Source of the DNA: Erythrobacter sp. NAP1
GTDB taxonomy: Bacteria; Pseudomonadota; Alphaproteobacteria; Sphingomonadales; Sphingomonadaceae
Length of the DNA stretch: 64,000 bases
Direction of reading: 5' to 3'
Assembly: GCF_000152865.1 (NCBI RefSeq)
Contig: NZ_CH672390.1
Location: forward strand, 2,893,468-2,957,467
In this document: positions 53,643-62,023 of the stretch, piece after piece
Layout: each line of letters opens with the position of its first letter
Position numbering within the stretch: the stretch's first letter is position 1
The notes under the pieces: model-generated
Database searches by the model: none
What the model was told of the DNA's origin: nothing
The model's input: only the letters and a program-made list of their open reading frames with translations
Position numbers and translations under genes: made by a program

Positions 53643-53903
53643 TCAGCGGTGGCCGGGGTCGGCGCCTTCGGAGATATCGGGCAGGGTCGCCTGATCCACG
53701 CCGTCTGCCGGACCACCTTTCAAAACGAAACGACGGTCGCAATAGCCGCAATCGACATAGCCGTGCTCGTCGATCTCGAGATAGATGCGCGGGTGGCCCA
53801 GAGCTGCGGGGCGATAATTGTCCCCGCCGCGAATGGCGCTTGCGCCGTCACAGCTTACGCGTCGAGTGTCGACCAGAATAGTTTCGGGTGGAGGCGTGTT
53901 CAT
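53643..53903 (-). CDS. CHCC-type zinc-finger protein
   Basis: 86 residues. C18, H37, C52 and C55 form the CHCC zinc site (SCDG, GHPRIYLEID, VDCGYCDRRF), the fold of the NDUFS6/13-kDa complex I subunit and its bacterial relatives. Bacterial members are linked to complex I assembly; here no nuo genes are adjacent. The MidA-like gene at 25.3 kb belongs to a family also linked to complex I. Confidence 0.88.
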   Translation of the reverse strand: MNTPPPETILVDTRRVSCDGASAIRGGDNYRPAALGHPRIYLEIDEHGYVDCGYCDRRFVLKGGPADGVDQATLPDISEGADPGHR

Positions 53904-53966
53904 GGGGGCGTGGATTAGTCGTGCCGCCGTGCGATTTCAACTGCGCAAATGCGCTTTGCGAGTAAG

Positions 53967-54539
53967 TCAGTTGTAGTCGATGATGACAGTGAAGAAGCCG
54001 AGATAGCTGCCCGGCTCCTGATCGGCAGCCACATCGAGCGTTCCCGCGACGCGAAAATCGAAGCTGGTCCGGAAAAAGTATGCGGGCAGTCCGAAGAAGC
54101 CGGGGCGATTGAAGTCGGTCGTGAAATCGCGCAGCGTCATGGTCTCGCCGGGCAGGCTGATATGCGCCAGCTCGATCGTGTCGCCTGACTGCGGCCCGTC
54201 GTAGCTCGGGAAGTCCGCAAGGATCTGACGCGTGATCAGGAATTCTGCCGCGACCGGATCTCCGCCGAGCGACTGGACCGTGCCCGTGGTCGAAACATTG
54301 CTAGCGGTGTCCAGAGTGATCGTACCGCCGCTATCGCCCGGCAGGATGTCGCCGAAATTGAGGTCGCCCAGTTTCTCGATCCGGGTCTCTCCGGGTATCC
54401 GAACGACCGCTGTGGTGGACGCCACGTCCTGTGCTTGCGCAACATGCGGGGTGGCAAGCACGCAAAGCGCCAGCACGATTACGGCCATGAAGCGGGCGAT
54501 GTGGGTTGGCGCTGCGAGCGCCGATGGCGAGAAGTTCAC
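53967..54539 (-). CDS. DUF4402 secreted protein, copy A
   Basis: 190 residues from a GTG at 54539 (an ATG at 54488 is the alternative). Signal peptide to about ALAQ/VAQAQ, then a DUF4402 domain: a first strand with LGDLNFGDILPG, an internal insert, and the end motif AGTLDVAADQEPGSYLGFFTVIIDYN. The fold is an immunoglobulin-like domain found in surface and pilus-like proteins. It lies 13 bases behind a paralogue. Confidence 0.83.
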   Translation of the reverse strand: MNFSPSALAAPTHIARFMAVIVLALCVLATPHVAQAQDVASTTAVVRIPGETRIEKLGDLNFGDILPGDSGGTITLDTASNVSTTGTVQSLGGDPVAAEFLITRQILADFPSYDGPQSGDTIELAHISLPGETMTLRDFTTDFNRPGFFGLPAYFFRTSFDFRVAGTLDVAADQEPGSYLGFFTVIIDYN

Positions 54540-54552
54540 GAGATCGCGCGCC

Positions 54553-55131
54553 TTACTGGTAGTCGAGCCGGATATCGAAGGTGCCCGTGTAAACGCCGGG
54601 CAGTTGGCCCGCATTCACGTTGAGCGTGCCGCCGACACGGAAGATGAATGTACCGTCAGCCGAACCGATCGTGTAGCGCTCCCAGTTGGGATTGGAGCGG
54701 ACCGGTACGAGGTCGGGGTCGCCATCAATTGTAATGTTTGTGACTGTCATGTCGGTGCCGGGGCCGGTGAGCGTGATCGTCCGACCGTTGGGACGACGCA
54801 CACGCACGCGCTGACCCGACTGGCCAAGGCCTGCAAAGGTCGCTGGCACACATTCTGCACTGTGAATGACTCCGCCGGTCGTCGAGCAGGTCGCGGTTGC
54901 GGTCGGGGTCAGGACCACGGTGCCTCCGGTGGTAACGACCATGTCTCCGAAATCGAGATCGCTGAGCTTGGTGATCGAGAGCGGTTCGATCACCGCGGCA
55001 CGCGCATCGTAGCTGTCGCTCGATTGCGCGTGAGCCGCCGTCGGCAGCGCCATAGCCGCAGCCAGCAGCCCGCAAGCTGCAGCCAAATGCCGGGCTTTTT
55101 CATGGCCAAGAATCGGAGCGAACCTTTTCAT
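54553..55131 (-). CDS. DUF4402 secreted protein, copy B
   Basis: 192 residues from the ATG at 55131 (GAGGGC seven bases upstream). Signal peptide, then the DUF4402 pattern: LSITKLSDLDFGDMVVTTGGTVVL and the end GGTLNVNAGQLPGVYTGTFDIRLDYQ. Only distant similarity to copy A, mostly in the first and last strands. The pair suggests secreted structural proteins; no chaperone, usher or sortase gene is present. Confidence 0.83.
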   Translation of the reverse strand: MKRFAPILGHEKARHLAAACGLLAAAMALPTAAHAQSSDSYDARAAVIEPLSITKLSDLDFGDMVVTTGGTVVLTPTATATCSTTGGVIHSAECVPATFAGLGQSGQRVRVRRPNGRTITLTGPGTDMTVTNITIDGDPDLVPVRSNPNWERYTIGSADGTFIFRVGGTLNVNAGQLPGVYTGTFDIRLDYQ

Positions 55132-55247
55132 CACGATGCCCTCACTAAGCGCAGAGCGTGATCCGATGCTGACCACAAATGGTTAACGGGCGAGTTACAC
55201 ATTGCGCCCTTTGCGAGCGCAAACTTCATGCGTAAGGGCTTTACCCC

Positions 55248-56198
55248 ATGAACCCGCCAGCCATCCGTATCGACAACCTCGTCAAACGCTACGCCGCGCC
55301 AAAAGGCGCCAAAGGTGCAGATGCCGAGGGCAAGCTTGCGCTCAAAGGCGTAAGCTTCGATGTGCCGGAAGGCTCGATCTTCGGCCTTCTGGGGCCCAAT
55401 GGCGCTGGCAAGTCGACGCTGATCAACATTCTGGCCGGCCTCGTTAACAAGACCAGCGGCTGCGCCGAGATCTGGGGCTTCGATATCGACGCTCAGCGCC
55501 GCAATGCGAGCCGCGCCATCGGGATCGTCCCGCAGGAGATCGTGTTCGACCCGTTCTTCACGCCTTATGAGGTGCTCGAAAACCAGGGCGGCTTCTATGG
55601 AATTCCGGCGAGCGAGCGCCGCAGCGAGGCCCTGCTTGAGGCGGTGCGTCTCTCGGACAAGCGCAACGCCTATGCCCGCACGTTGTCCGGCGGGATGAAG
55701 CGGCGACTGCTGGTTGCCAAGGCGATGGTGCATTCGCCCCCGATCCTCGTGCTGGACGAGCCGACCGCCGGGGTCGATGTCGAACTGCGGCGCCAACTTT
55801 GGGAGTTGGTCACGCAGCTCAACCGCGAGGGCGTGACGGTGGTCCTCACCACGCACTATCTCGAAGAAGCCGAAGAACTGTGCGACGAAATCGCGATCAT
55901 CAATCACGGCGAGCTTATCGCGAAGAAACCGACTCGCGAACTGATCGACATGGCGCGCGAGAAGATCGTCGCGGTCACGGTCGCCTCCGACCTCGCCACT
56001 GCGCCTTCGCACGAGGCGTTTCACAAGGTCGAGCTGACCGGGGATCGCGGGGTCGAGGTCACATATGATAAAGACAGCCTCAGCGCTGGTCAGGTTCTTG
56101 CCATCCTTCAGGAAAAGGGCCTGACCATCGAGGACGTGACGACGCGTGAGGCTGACCTTGAAGATGTATTCGTCCAATTGACGGGAACTGGCGCGTAA
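55248..56198 (+). CDS. ABC-2-type transporter ATP-binding protein
   Basis: 316 residues. Walker A GPNGAGKST at 49-57, signature LSGGMKRRLLVAKAM, Walker B ILVLDEPTAG and a DrrA/CcmA-like C-terminal domain (about 225-316). The family works with an ABC-2 permease for export, but no permease follows; the next gene is unrelated. The N-terminal region has a Lys/Gly-rich insert (APKGAKGADAEGK). Substrate unknown. Confidence 0.9.
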   Translation: MNPPAIRIDNLVKRYAAPKGAKGADAEGKLALKGVSFDVPEGSIFGLLGPNGAGKSTLINILAGLVNKTSGCAEIWGFDIDAQRRNASRAIGIVPQEIVFDPFFTPYEVLENQGGFYGIPASERRSEALLEAVRLSDKRNAYARTLSGGMKRRLLVAKAMVHSPPILVLDEPTAGVDVELRRQLWELVTQLNREGVTVVLTTHYLEEAEELCDEIAIINHGELIAKKPTRELIDMAREKIVAVTVASDLATAPSHEAFHKVELTGDRGVEVTYDKDSLSAGQVLAILQEKGLTIEDVTTREADLEDVFVQLTGTGA

Positions 56199-56219
56199 AC
56201 GGCAAAGGGAGCAGATCGA

Positions 56220-57230
56220 ATGCGGATCACAACGGGATTGATTGGGACCGCATCGCTCGCCTTGATGCTCGCCGCTTGCGACGTGCCCGAACAGCGCAGG
56301 GAAGACGCGCTTGCAGCCGCAGGCGGGGTTGAGCCCGCGCCTTCGCCCACCCCCGAACCATGCCCTGCAACCGGCGCAGCCTTGCAGGTTCTCGGCAGCG
56401 GCGGACCGATTGCCGAAGCTGCCCGTGCGGGCACGTCCTACCTGCTCTGGATCGACGGCGAGCCCCGCCTGCTGATCGATGCGGGCGCGGGCAGCTTTCT
56501 GCGTTTCGCCGAGGCGGGCGCGAGCATTGCCAGCCTCGATGCTATCCTGCTCACACACCTTCACGCCGACCATGCAGGCGATCTTGCAGGTGTTCTTAAT
56601 TCGGGCGGTTTCGAAGGCCGAACCCAGCCGCTTGCAGTGATCGGCCCCGACGCCGCCCCGCGCTTTCCGGGCACGGGCGAATTCCTCGAACGGCTCTTGT
56701 CGAAAGAGAGCGGCGCCTTTGCCTATAACGGAGGCTATCTCGACGGGACCGAGAACAAGCCCTTGCTCGAAGCGCAGGACATCACCACCGCCGAAGGGAC
56801 AGCAGAAGCGACCGTCCTCGATGTTTCAGGCGAATATTCTGTCACCGCTTACCCGGTTCATCACGGGCCGGTCCCTGCGCTTGGATACGCAGTAGAAATC
56901 GGCGGTGCGAGCTTCGTCATTACGGGCGACCAGAGCGCGCTCTCGCAGACCTTTCTCGAAGGGTTGCGCGGCAGCCAGCCGACCATCCTCTTCGCGCATC
57001 ACGTGATCAACGGAGAGCAGGGCCAGCCGCGCGGACTTCACCGCACACCGGCTGAAATCGGGCAGCTGGCGGGCGCGTTGAACCCGTCGCGGTTATTGCT
57101 CACTCACAATATGGAGCGCAGCCTTTCGCGCATCGAGGACAGCCGCGCGGCCATCGCGACCAGTTATGAGGGGGCGGTCGACGTCACACAGGACCTTGAA
57201 TGCTTCGCGCTTGGCGATGAGGCTCGATAA
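56220..57230 (+). CDS. Metallo-beta-lactamase-fold lipoprotein hydrolase
   Basis: 336 residues. Lipobox LAAC with C20, then a Glu/Pro-rich spacer and an MBL domain: TSYLLWIDG, DAGAGSFLRFAEAG and the metal motif H113-L-H115-A-D117-H118, a second His in VHHGP and a final His in LLTHN. Topology resembles phosphodiesterase/ribonuclease Z-like MBL enzymes. It acts outside the cytoplasm. Substrate is unknown. Confidence 0.88.
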   Translation: MRITTGLIGTASLALMLAACDVPEQRREDALAAAGGVEPAPSPTPEPCPATGAALQVLGSGGPIAEAARAGTSYLLWIDGEPRLLIDAGAGSFLRFAEAGASIASLDAILLTHLHADHAGDLAGVLNSGGFEGRTQPLAVIGPDAAPRFPGTGEFLERLLSKESGAFAYNGGYLDGTENKPLLEAQDITTAEGTAEATVLDVSGEYSVTAYPVHHGPVPALGYAVEIGGASFVITGDQSALSQTFLEGLRGSQPTILFAHHVINGEQGQPRGLHRTPAEIGQLAGALNPSRLLLTHNMERSLSRIEDSRAAIATSYEGAVDVTQDLECFALGDEAR

Positions 57231-57239
57231 AGCGCGAGC

Positions 57240-57413
57240 TCAGGGCAAAGCGGTCTGAACCGATGCTTCGCGCCACTTGCGATGGGAAATTCGCTCTATC
57301 GCTTTGCCACAGTAGCGGCATTCACCGACATAGCATTTGCCATTCCATTCGACATCGCGGCGCAGGGGTTCGTGGCGACCACGCAGGCAATTAATCGAGG
57401 CAATAAGAGACAT
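57240..57413 (-). CDS. 57-residue four-cysteine (zinc-ribbon-like) protein
   Basis: Too short for ordinary gene calling and opposite to the nearby genes. Reads MSLIASINCLRGRHEPLRRD and onward to SVQTALP. Cysteines at 9, 27, 32 and 35 (the last two as CRYC) plus H14 and H44 suggest a zinc-binding fold. A basic segment ISHRKWR follows. I recall similar small proteins with HCRHCG-type motifs in sphingomonads, but did not verify. No strong ribosome-binding site is present; start at the ATG at 57413. Confidence 0.6.
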   Translation of the reverse strand: MSLIASINCLRGRHEPLRRDVEWNGKCYVGECRYCGKAIERISHRKWREASVQTALP

Positions 57414-57683
57414 GGAGCTTGCGACTTCTCGTTAGGGGTTATGTACTCTCTCGCTAACCGGCTCTCTTTGCAGGTGCGCCATGTCGGGGATCATGACGCA
57501 GGCGCAGCACCGACCGATTATCAAAACATAGTACCACCACTGAAATGACGCTCCCATGTCGCTGGTCTCAAATTTTGCAGCGATTTGGACGGCTGACGTG
57601 ATTTGGGCCACGGTTCACCGAGAGGCGCGCTCGAACGGGTCGAACTCTTGCCAGCCGAAGCCATGCGCGCCATGGCAGGGCGC

Positions 57684-59297
57684 ATGGAAAATCACGGCCA
57701 ATCCGACGCGTCGCCAAACGAGAAATTCGACGTCATCGTTATAGGGTCCGGGGCTGCCGGTCTTACCGCAGCGCTTGAGCTTGCGACCCGGCTGAAGGTG
57801 CTTGTGCTGGCCAAGGGCACGCTCACCGGAGGCTCGACCGCGTGGGCGCAGGGCGGCATTGCTGCGGTGCTCGATGCGGGCGACACGTTCGAAAACCACG
57901 TGCGCGACACGATGGTGGCTGGTGCGGGGCTCAATGATCTCGAAGCGGTCGAATTCGTGATCGAACGCGCACCGGAAAGCATCGAGCGGCTGGTCGAACT
58001 GGGCGTACCGTTCAACAAGGATACCGATTCCCTCCACCTCACCCGCGAGGGCGGGCACTCGCACCGCCGCATCGTTCATGTCGACGATGCGACCGGGTGG
58101 GCGGTGCAGGAGGCGCTGCTCAAGGCCGCCGAAGCAAGCCCCAACATCACCATGCTGGGCGGGCGCACCTGTATCGACTTCATCACCGACCGCCACCGCG
58201 AGAACTACTCGGGCGCGGGCCATGTCTGGGGCGTTTATGCGCTCAACGAGGAGACCGGCGCGGTCGAACGCCACGTTGCACGCGCGACCATCCTGGCAGC
58301 CGGAGGCGCAGGCCGCGTCTACCAGTTCTCGACCGCCCCGCGCGGCGCGACCGGAGACGGCATCGCGATGGCATGGCGGGCAGGCGCGCGCGTCTCAAAC
58401 ATGGAGATGATGCAGTTCCACCCCACCTGCCTCTACAATCTGGAGGTCAAGAACTTCCTCATCACCGAGGCGGTTCGCGGCGAGGGCGGGCGGCTCTATC
58501 ACCCCGAAACCGGCCACCGTTTCATGACCGATTACGACGCAGAGCGCATGGAGCTTGCCCCGCGCGATGTCGTGGCGCGCGCGATCGACGACCAGATCAA
58601 GCGCTTTGGCCTCGACTATGTCCACCTCGACATCAGCCACCAGCCAGCCGACTTCGTGAAGGGACATTTCCCGACGATCTACGACAAGCTGATGGGCCTT
58701 GGCATCGACATGACGAAGGAGCCGATCCCCGTCGTGCCCGCGCAGCACTACACCTGCGGCGGCGTGGTGGTGGACCTCTATGCCCGAACCGATCTGCCCG
58801 GTTTGTGGGCGGCAGGCGAATGCACCGAAAGCGGGCTTCACGGCGCGAACCGGCTTGCTTCCAATTCGCTGCTCGAATGCTTCGTTTTCGGAGAAGCAGC
58901 GGCATCCGACATTCTCACCATGTGGGACGAGCTTCCCGAACCGCCCGCGATCCTGCCATGGGACGAAAGCCGCGTGTCGGATTCAGACGAACAGGTCGTC
59001 ATCAAGCAGAACTGGACCGAAATCCGCCGCTTCATGTGGAACTATGTCGGCATCGTTCGCACCACCAAGCGGCTCGAACGCGCGCAGCACCGGATCGAGA
59101 TGCTCAAGCGCGAGGTCGAGGAATATTACGGCAGCTTCGTCGTTACCACCGACCTCATCGAACTGCGCAACCTGTTACAGTCCGCAGAGCTGATCGTGCG
59201 CTCAGCACTGGCACGCAAGGAAAGCCGCGGGCTGCACTTTACGATGGATTACCCGGAGACGAGCGACGTGGTGAAGGACACGGTGCTGGTTCCGTGA
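57684..59297 (+). CDS. nadB: L-aspartate oxidase
   Basis: First enzyme of de novo NAD synthesis, oxidising aspartate to iminoaspartate. 537 residues from the ATG at 57684; ATGs at 57663 and 57672 are possible. FAD site GSGAAGLTA at 21-29, substrate motif GGSTAWAQGG, fumarate-reductase-like EAVRGEGG, HYTCGGVVVD and GANRLASNSLLE, and a helical C-terminal domain. nadA and nadC are not in the window. About 270 bases upstream (57414-57683) hold no recognised gene. Confidence 0.96.
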   Translation: MENHGQSDASPNEKFDVIVIGSGAAGLTAALELATRLKVLVLAKGTLTGGSTAWAQGGIAAVLDAGDTFENHVRDTMVAGAGLNDLEAVEFVIERAPESIERLVELGVPFNKDTDSLHLTREGGHSHRRIVHVDDATGWAVQEALLKAAEASPNITMLGGRTCIDFITDRHRENYSGAGHVWGVYALNEETGAVERHVARATILAAGGAGRVYQFSTAPRGATGDGIAMAWRAGARVSNMEMMQFHPTCLYNLEVKNFLITEAVRGEGGRLYHPETGHRFMTDYDAERMELAPRDVVARAIDDQIKRFGLDYVHLDISHQPADFVKGHFPTIYDKLMGLGIDMTKEPIPVVPAQHYTCGGVVVDLYARTDLPGLWAAGECTESGLHGANRLASNSLLECFVFGEAAASDILTMWDELPEPPAILPWDESRVSDSDEQVVIKQNWTEIRRFMWNYVGIVRTTKRLERAQHRIEMLKREVEEYYGSFVVTTDLIELRNLLQSAELIVRSALARKESRGLHFTMDYPETSDVVKDTVLVP

Positions 59298-59299
59298 GC

Positions 59300-59506
59300 T
59301 CAATGAGTCTTGCGAGAACTCTTCCTCTCCGAATCGGCCTCTTCCTTGATTTTTGATATGAGAGATTCGATTTTAGCCAACAGTCCGTCTCTAAGACCTT
59401 CTCGCCGTAACAATCGACCACTGAGTAAATGATACGCTATCGGCACCACAACTGCGGTGATATTTACGATGGTTTCTACATCTGAGAGATCGGTGAGGTT
59501 AATCAT
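59300..59506 (-). CDS. Small membrane protein with coiled coil (AT-rich island, second gene)
   Basis: 68 residues. One hydrophobic segment (about 13-29, VETIVNITAVVVPIAYHLL) followed by a charged helix likely to form a coiled coil (LRDGLLAKIESLISKIKEEADSERK). The ATG lies inside the stop of the preceding gene (8-base overlap), so translation is coupled. DNA here is visibly AT-richer than neighbouring genes, suggesting acquisition. No family recognised. Confidence 0.65.
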   Translation of the reverse strand: MINLTDLSDVETIVNITAVVVPIAYHLLSGRLLRREGLRDGLLAKIESLISKIKEEADSERKSSRKTH

Positions 59507-59957
59507 CTTTCGGTAAGAGCTGTTCTACAGCATCCTTAAGCTGAATGTAGAGCGTAAGCTCGGAAGTCAGAGTTTTTGCATTCTCACTTCCTCTCCATAC
59601 GCAATATGCTCCCCCTGCGATAGGTATGAGCGCGACTGCTGGAACTGCGAGCGCCAATGCGGCCACTATGCCACCGCCAGCAACTGAGCCGCCAATTCCC
59701 ATCCCGACCGTTTTGGCCTGATCCCGCTTCTCTCTTGTGCTAGAGATCTTTTCTTCCAAGTCGCGGATCAGCTTTTTGTGAAGATCGATGATGCTATCCG
59801 CATCATTGGGGTTGTTGATCCCGCGAAACGATTCAAAAGTCGCTCGGCGTGTAGTTTGGGCATCGCAACTGTCTCGGAGCGCTCTAAGCTCATGTAAGGT
59901 GGGTTCCCCCCTTACCGCTTCTGATATTTGCTCAAAGAGCTGTGAAAGCACTTGCAT
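59499..59957 (-). CDS. Membrane-hairpin protein (AT-rich island, first gene)
   Basis: 152 residues. N-terminal helical segment, a charged helix (about 55-82), then a very glycine-rich hydrophobic hairpin of two membrane segments (VGMGIGGSVAGGGIVAALALAVPAVALIPIAGG, about 83-115) and a C-terminal amphipathic helix. It is coupled to the 68-residue gene that follows. Codon usage and base composition differ from the flanking nadB and GumN genes. Function unknown; a membrane-acting effector is only a guess. Confidence 0.68.
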   Translation of the reverse strand: MQVLSQLFEQISEAVRGEPTLHELRALRDSCDAQTTRRATFESFRGINNPNDADSIIDLHKKLIRDLEEKISSTREKRDQAKTVGMGIGGSVAGGGIVAALALAVPAVALIPIAGGAYCVWRGSENAKTLTSELTLYIQLKDAVEQLLPKDD

Positions 59958-60083
59958 GTAAGGTAAGTTGCAGCCTTTTCTTTCGAAAGCAATGCATACT
60001 AGACAACAACTAGGGCATTCTGTCTCTGTTCATGACTTGCTATCGATAAAAGCCTGAACTCCACCAGCAGAATAGGGCAAAAG

Positions 60084-61019
60084 ATGAGTTTCTGGCCAAG
60101 CCACACCTTAGCTTTCTTGCTCCTAGCTGGCTTTCCAGCCCTCGCCCAGAATTCTACTGCCGACATATCTGAGAACTCCATCGTCGTCACCGCGCAGCGT
60201 TCAGGTGCGCCGATGTGGTTTATCGAGACGCCGACCGGGACGGTGATCCTTGTCGGCGAAATCCGCGCTGTGCCCAAGTCGACGCCGTGGCGGCCCGACC
60301 GGCTGGAGGAAGCCACGAAAGAGGCCAACCGCGTCATCATTCGCGCGCGGCCCAAGTTTTCGCCCGGCGATGTGTTGCGGCTGATCTTTCGCGGGGGACG
60401 TTTCACCAAGTTGCCCGATGGCTCGGTCGCGGCCGATTATCTCGACGCACCGCAGCGCGCCCGGCTTGCCGCGCTCGAAGAGGAATATGACAAGGATTAT
60501 GATCGCCGCTCATTCCTGATGACGAGCTTCGACCTGCTCGCGCGCCGGCTCGATTTCGATGACGAGACCACCGACGATGCGACCGAGGTGGTGAAGGACG
60601 CCGCCGACGATGCCGATATCCCGATCATCCGGCCAGAGCGGTTTCGCGGCGAGGACCTGCTGGACAACCTCGCCGAGGCCGATCCGAGGAGCCACATTCC
60701 CTGCCTCGAAGCCGCAATGGGCGCCACTGAAGCAGGGCAGGACATCATCGACAAGCGCGGCGCGGACTGGCGCCGATACGATGTGCCGGCGGTGATGGAA
60801 AACCCGCTCGAAATCGCGCTTGGCCAGTGCTGGCCCTGGGCCGACGATGAGCTTGGCGAAGAGATCCGCAGCCAGTGGGTCGGCATGATCGCCGATGCCT
60901 CGCGGCAGCCCGGCGTGACGGTCGCGGTCGTGCCCTTGCGCGTGCTGGCGGAGCCAGACGGCGTGCTCGACCAGCTGGAAGCGGAAGGCTTCCCCATCGG
61001 CGGGCCGAACTGGCGCTAG
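60084..61019 (+). CDS. Degenerate TraB/GumN-family protein
   Basis: 311 residues with a signal peptide ending ALAQ. Overall layout matches TraB/GumN: an N-terminal strand pair (PMWFIETPTGTVILVGEIRAVP), helical middle, paired acidic motifs and a PNW-type end (FPIGGPNWR). The usual first motif is G-x-x-H (for example GTIHVLP); here it is GEIRAVP, so the catalytic or metal-binding His is replaced by Arg. A member with altered or lost activity is likely. Confidence 0.82.
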   Translation: MSFWPSHTLAFLLLAGFPALAQNSTADISENSIVVTAQRSGAPMWFIETPTGTVILVGEIRAVPKSTPWRPDRLEEATKEANRVIIRARPKFSPGDVLRLIFRGGRFTKLPDGSVAADYLDAPQRARLAALEEEYDKDYDRRSFLMTSFDLLARRLDFDDETTDDATEVVKDAADDADIPIIRPERFRGEDLLDNLAEADPRSHIPCLEAAMGATEAGQDIIDKRGADWRRYDVPAVMENPLEIALGQCWPWADDELGEEIRSQWVGMIADASRQPGVTVAVVPLRVLAEPDGVLDQLEAEGFPIGGPNWR

Positions 61020-61335
61020 TGCGCTCAGGATAACAGCGCTTTACCGACCGATCAGACGACTACACTTGTCGACGCCTCTATGTCGTTCGTCGCGTTTTAT
61101 GTCCGCCAAACGATAGATTTGCCTGTTTGCAGAGCTGTGATTGATAGAATCGTGCTCAGCGGGCACTTTTCATTCGGCTGCTGAGGGAGGCCCCGACTTA
61201 CCCCGTTTTTCTCCCAGAGCACCTGATCGACCCTAATGCTGAAAGCTTTGCGGGTATGGGCTGATGCCCTGCTGCTCCATGCGTTTTCCGGCCGATCATC
61301 CGACAAGAACCAACCTGTTTGGAAAGGATGATCCA
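61020..61335. other. 316-base intergenic region, nothing recognised
   Basis: Only a short imperfect CAGC..GCTG hairpin and AT-rich stretches are seen, consistent with a promoter for the next gene. No ORF with a plausible ribosome-binding site on either strand. Confidence 0.5.
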
Positions 61336-61830
61336 ATGAAGACCCCCGTTAAGTTTGCAATCGCTCCTGCCGCCGCTCTGGCCGCTGCCCTCGCTTTCGC
61401 AGCGCCTGCCGCTGCCGAGCATTCCGATGCCATCGTTGTGACCTCGCCAGAGAAGTTTGCCGAGTGGCGCGAGAACGCCAATGCGACGCTCGACCGTGCG
61501 CTCCAGCGCGAGCCTGCTCGCCGCAATCTGCGTCCGGCATCGGGCATCGTCCAGCTGACCTTCGAGATGGGCGATGATGGCAAGCCTGCCAATGTCGAGC
61601 TGGTTTCGAACACCGGCGATGGCGCTTCTGCGCGCACGGCCAAGCACGCAATCCGCTGGCTCGGCGACATGAGCGATGTGCCTGTGGCCGATGCCGAGAA
61701 CGCGCAGTTCCTTGCCAACATAATCTTTGCCGAAAGCCCGCGCGAATATCGCGAGCTCAACGCAGAGCTCCAGCGCACCGAACGCGCCCGCGTTGCCGCA
61801 GGTGACGATTTCATCACCCTTGGCGGCTAG
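61336..61830 (+). CDS. Secreted TonB-C-like domain protein
   Basis: 164 residues from the ATG at 61336 (AAGGA eight bases upstream). Signal peptide ends AAAE. The mature domain resembles the C-terminal domain of TonB: GIVQLTFEMGDDGKPANVELVSNTGDGASARTAKHAIRWLGD, with the strand-helix-strand order of energy-transducer ends but no N-terminal anchor or Pro-rich region. A long hairpin terminator follows. Confidence 0.8.
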   Translation: MKTPVKFAIAPAAALAAALAFAAPAAAEHSDAIVVTSPEKFAEWRENANATLDRALQREPARRNLRPASGIVQLTFEMGDDGKPANVELVSNTGDGASARTAKHAIRWLGDMSDVPVADAENAQFLANIIFAESPREYRELNAELQRTERARVAAGDDFITLGG

Positions 61831-61854
61831 CAGCCCCTGGCCTGCCAAGTCGCA

Positions 61855-61907
61855 GCCCCGCTCAGTTCTTCGCGCTTGTTGCATCCGCGCGAAGGGCTGG
61901 GCGGGGC
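61855..61907 (+). terminator. Long imperfect hairpin terminator
   Basis: Stems GCCCCGC (61855-61861)/GCGGGGC (61901-61907), CAG (61863-61865)/CTG (61897-61899) and CTTCGCGC (61868-61875)/GCGCGAAG (61887-61894), followed by a T-rich tail CTTTGCTTT. Downstream of the TonB-C-like gene. Confidence 0.8.
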
Positions 61908-62023
61908 CTTTGCTTTGCGCACGGCTCATCGCGCCTCTGAGCTTGATCTGACCGGACAAAGGCGCTTTGTCTGTTTCCTGGACATTACGTAGCCCTACTT
62001 TGAGGGCGCAGCAGGAGCAGATT

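Noticed and set aside
55131..56573. 480-residue minus-strand frame opposite the ABC ATPase and MBL genes
   Set aside because: Spans two clearly coded plus-strand genes; shadow.
57282..57548. 88-residue plus-strand frame before nadB
   Set aside because: It is antisense to the better-supported four-cysteine ORF at 57240-57413 and has no ribosome-binding site.
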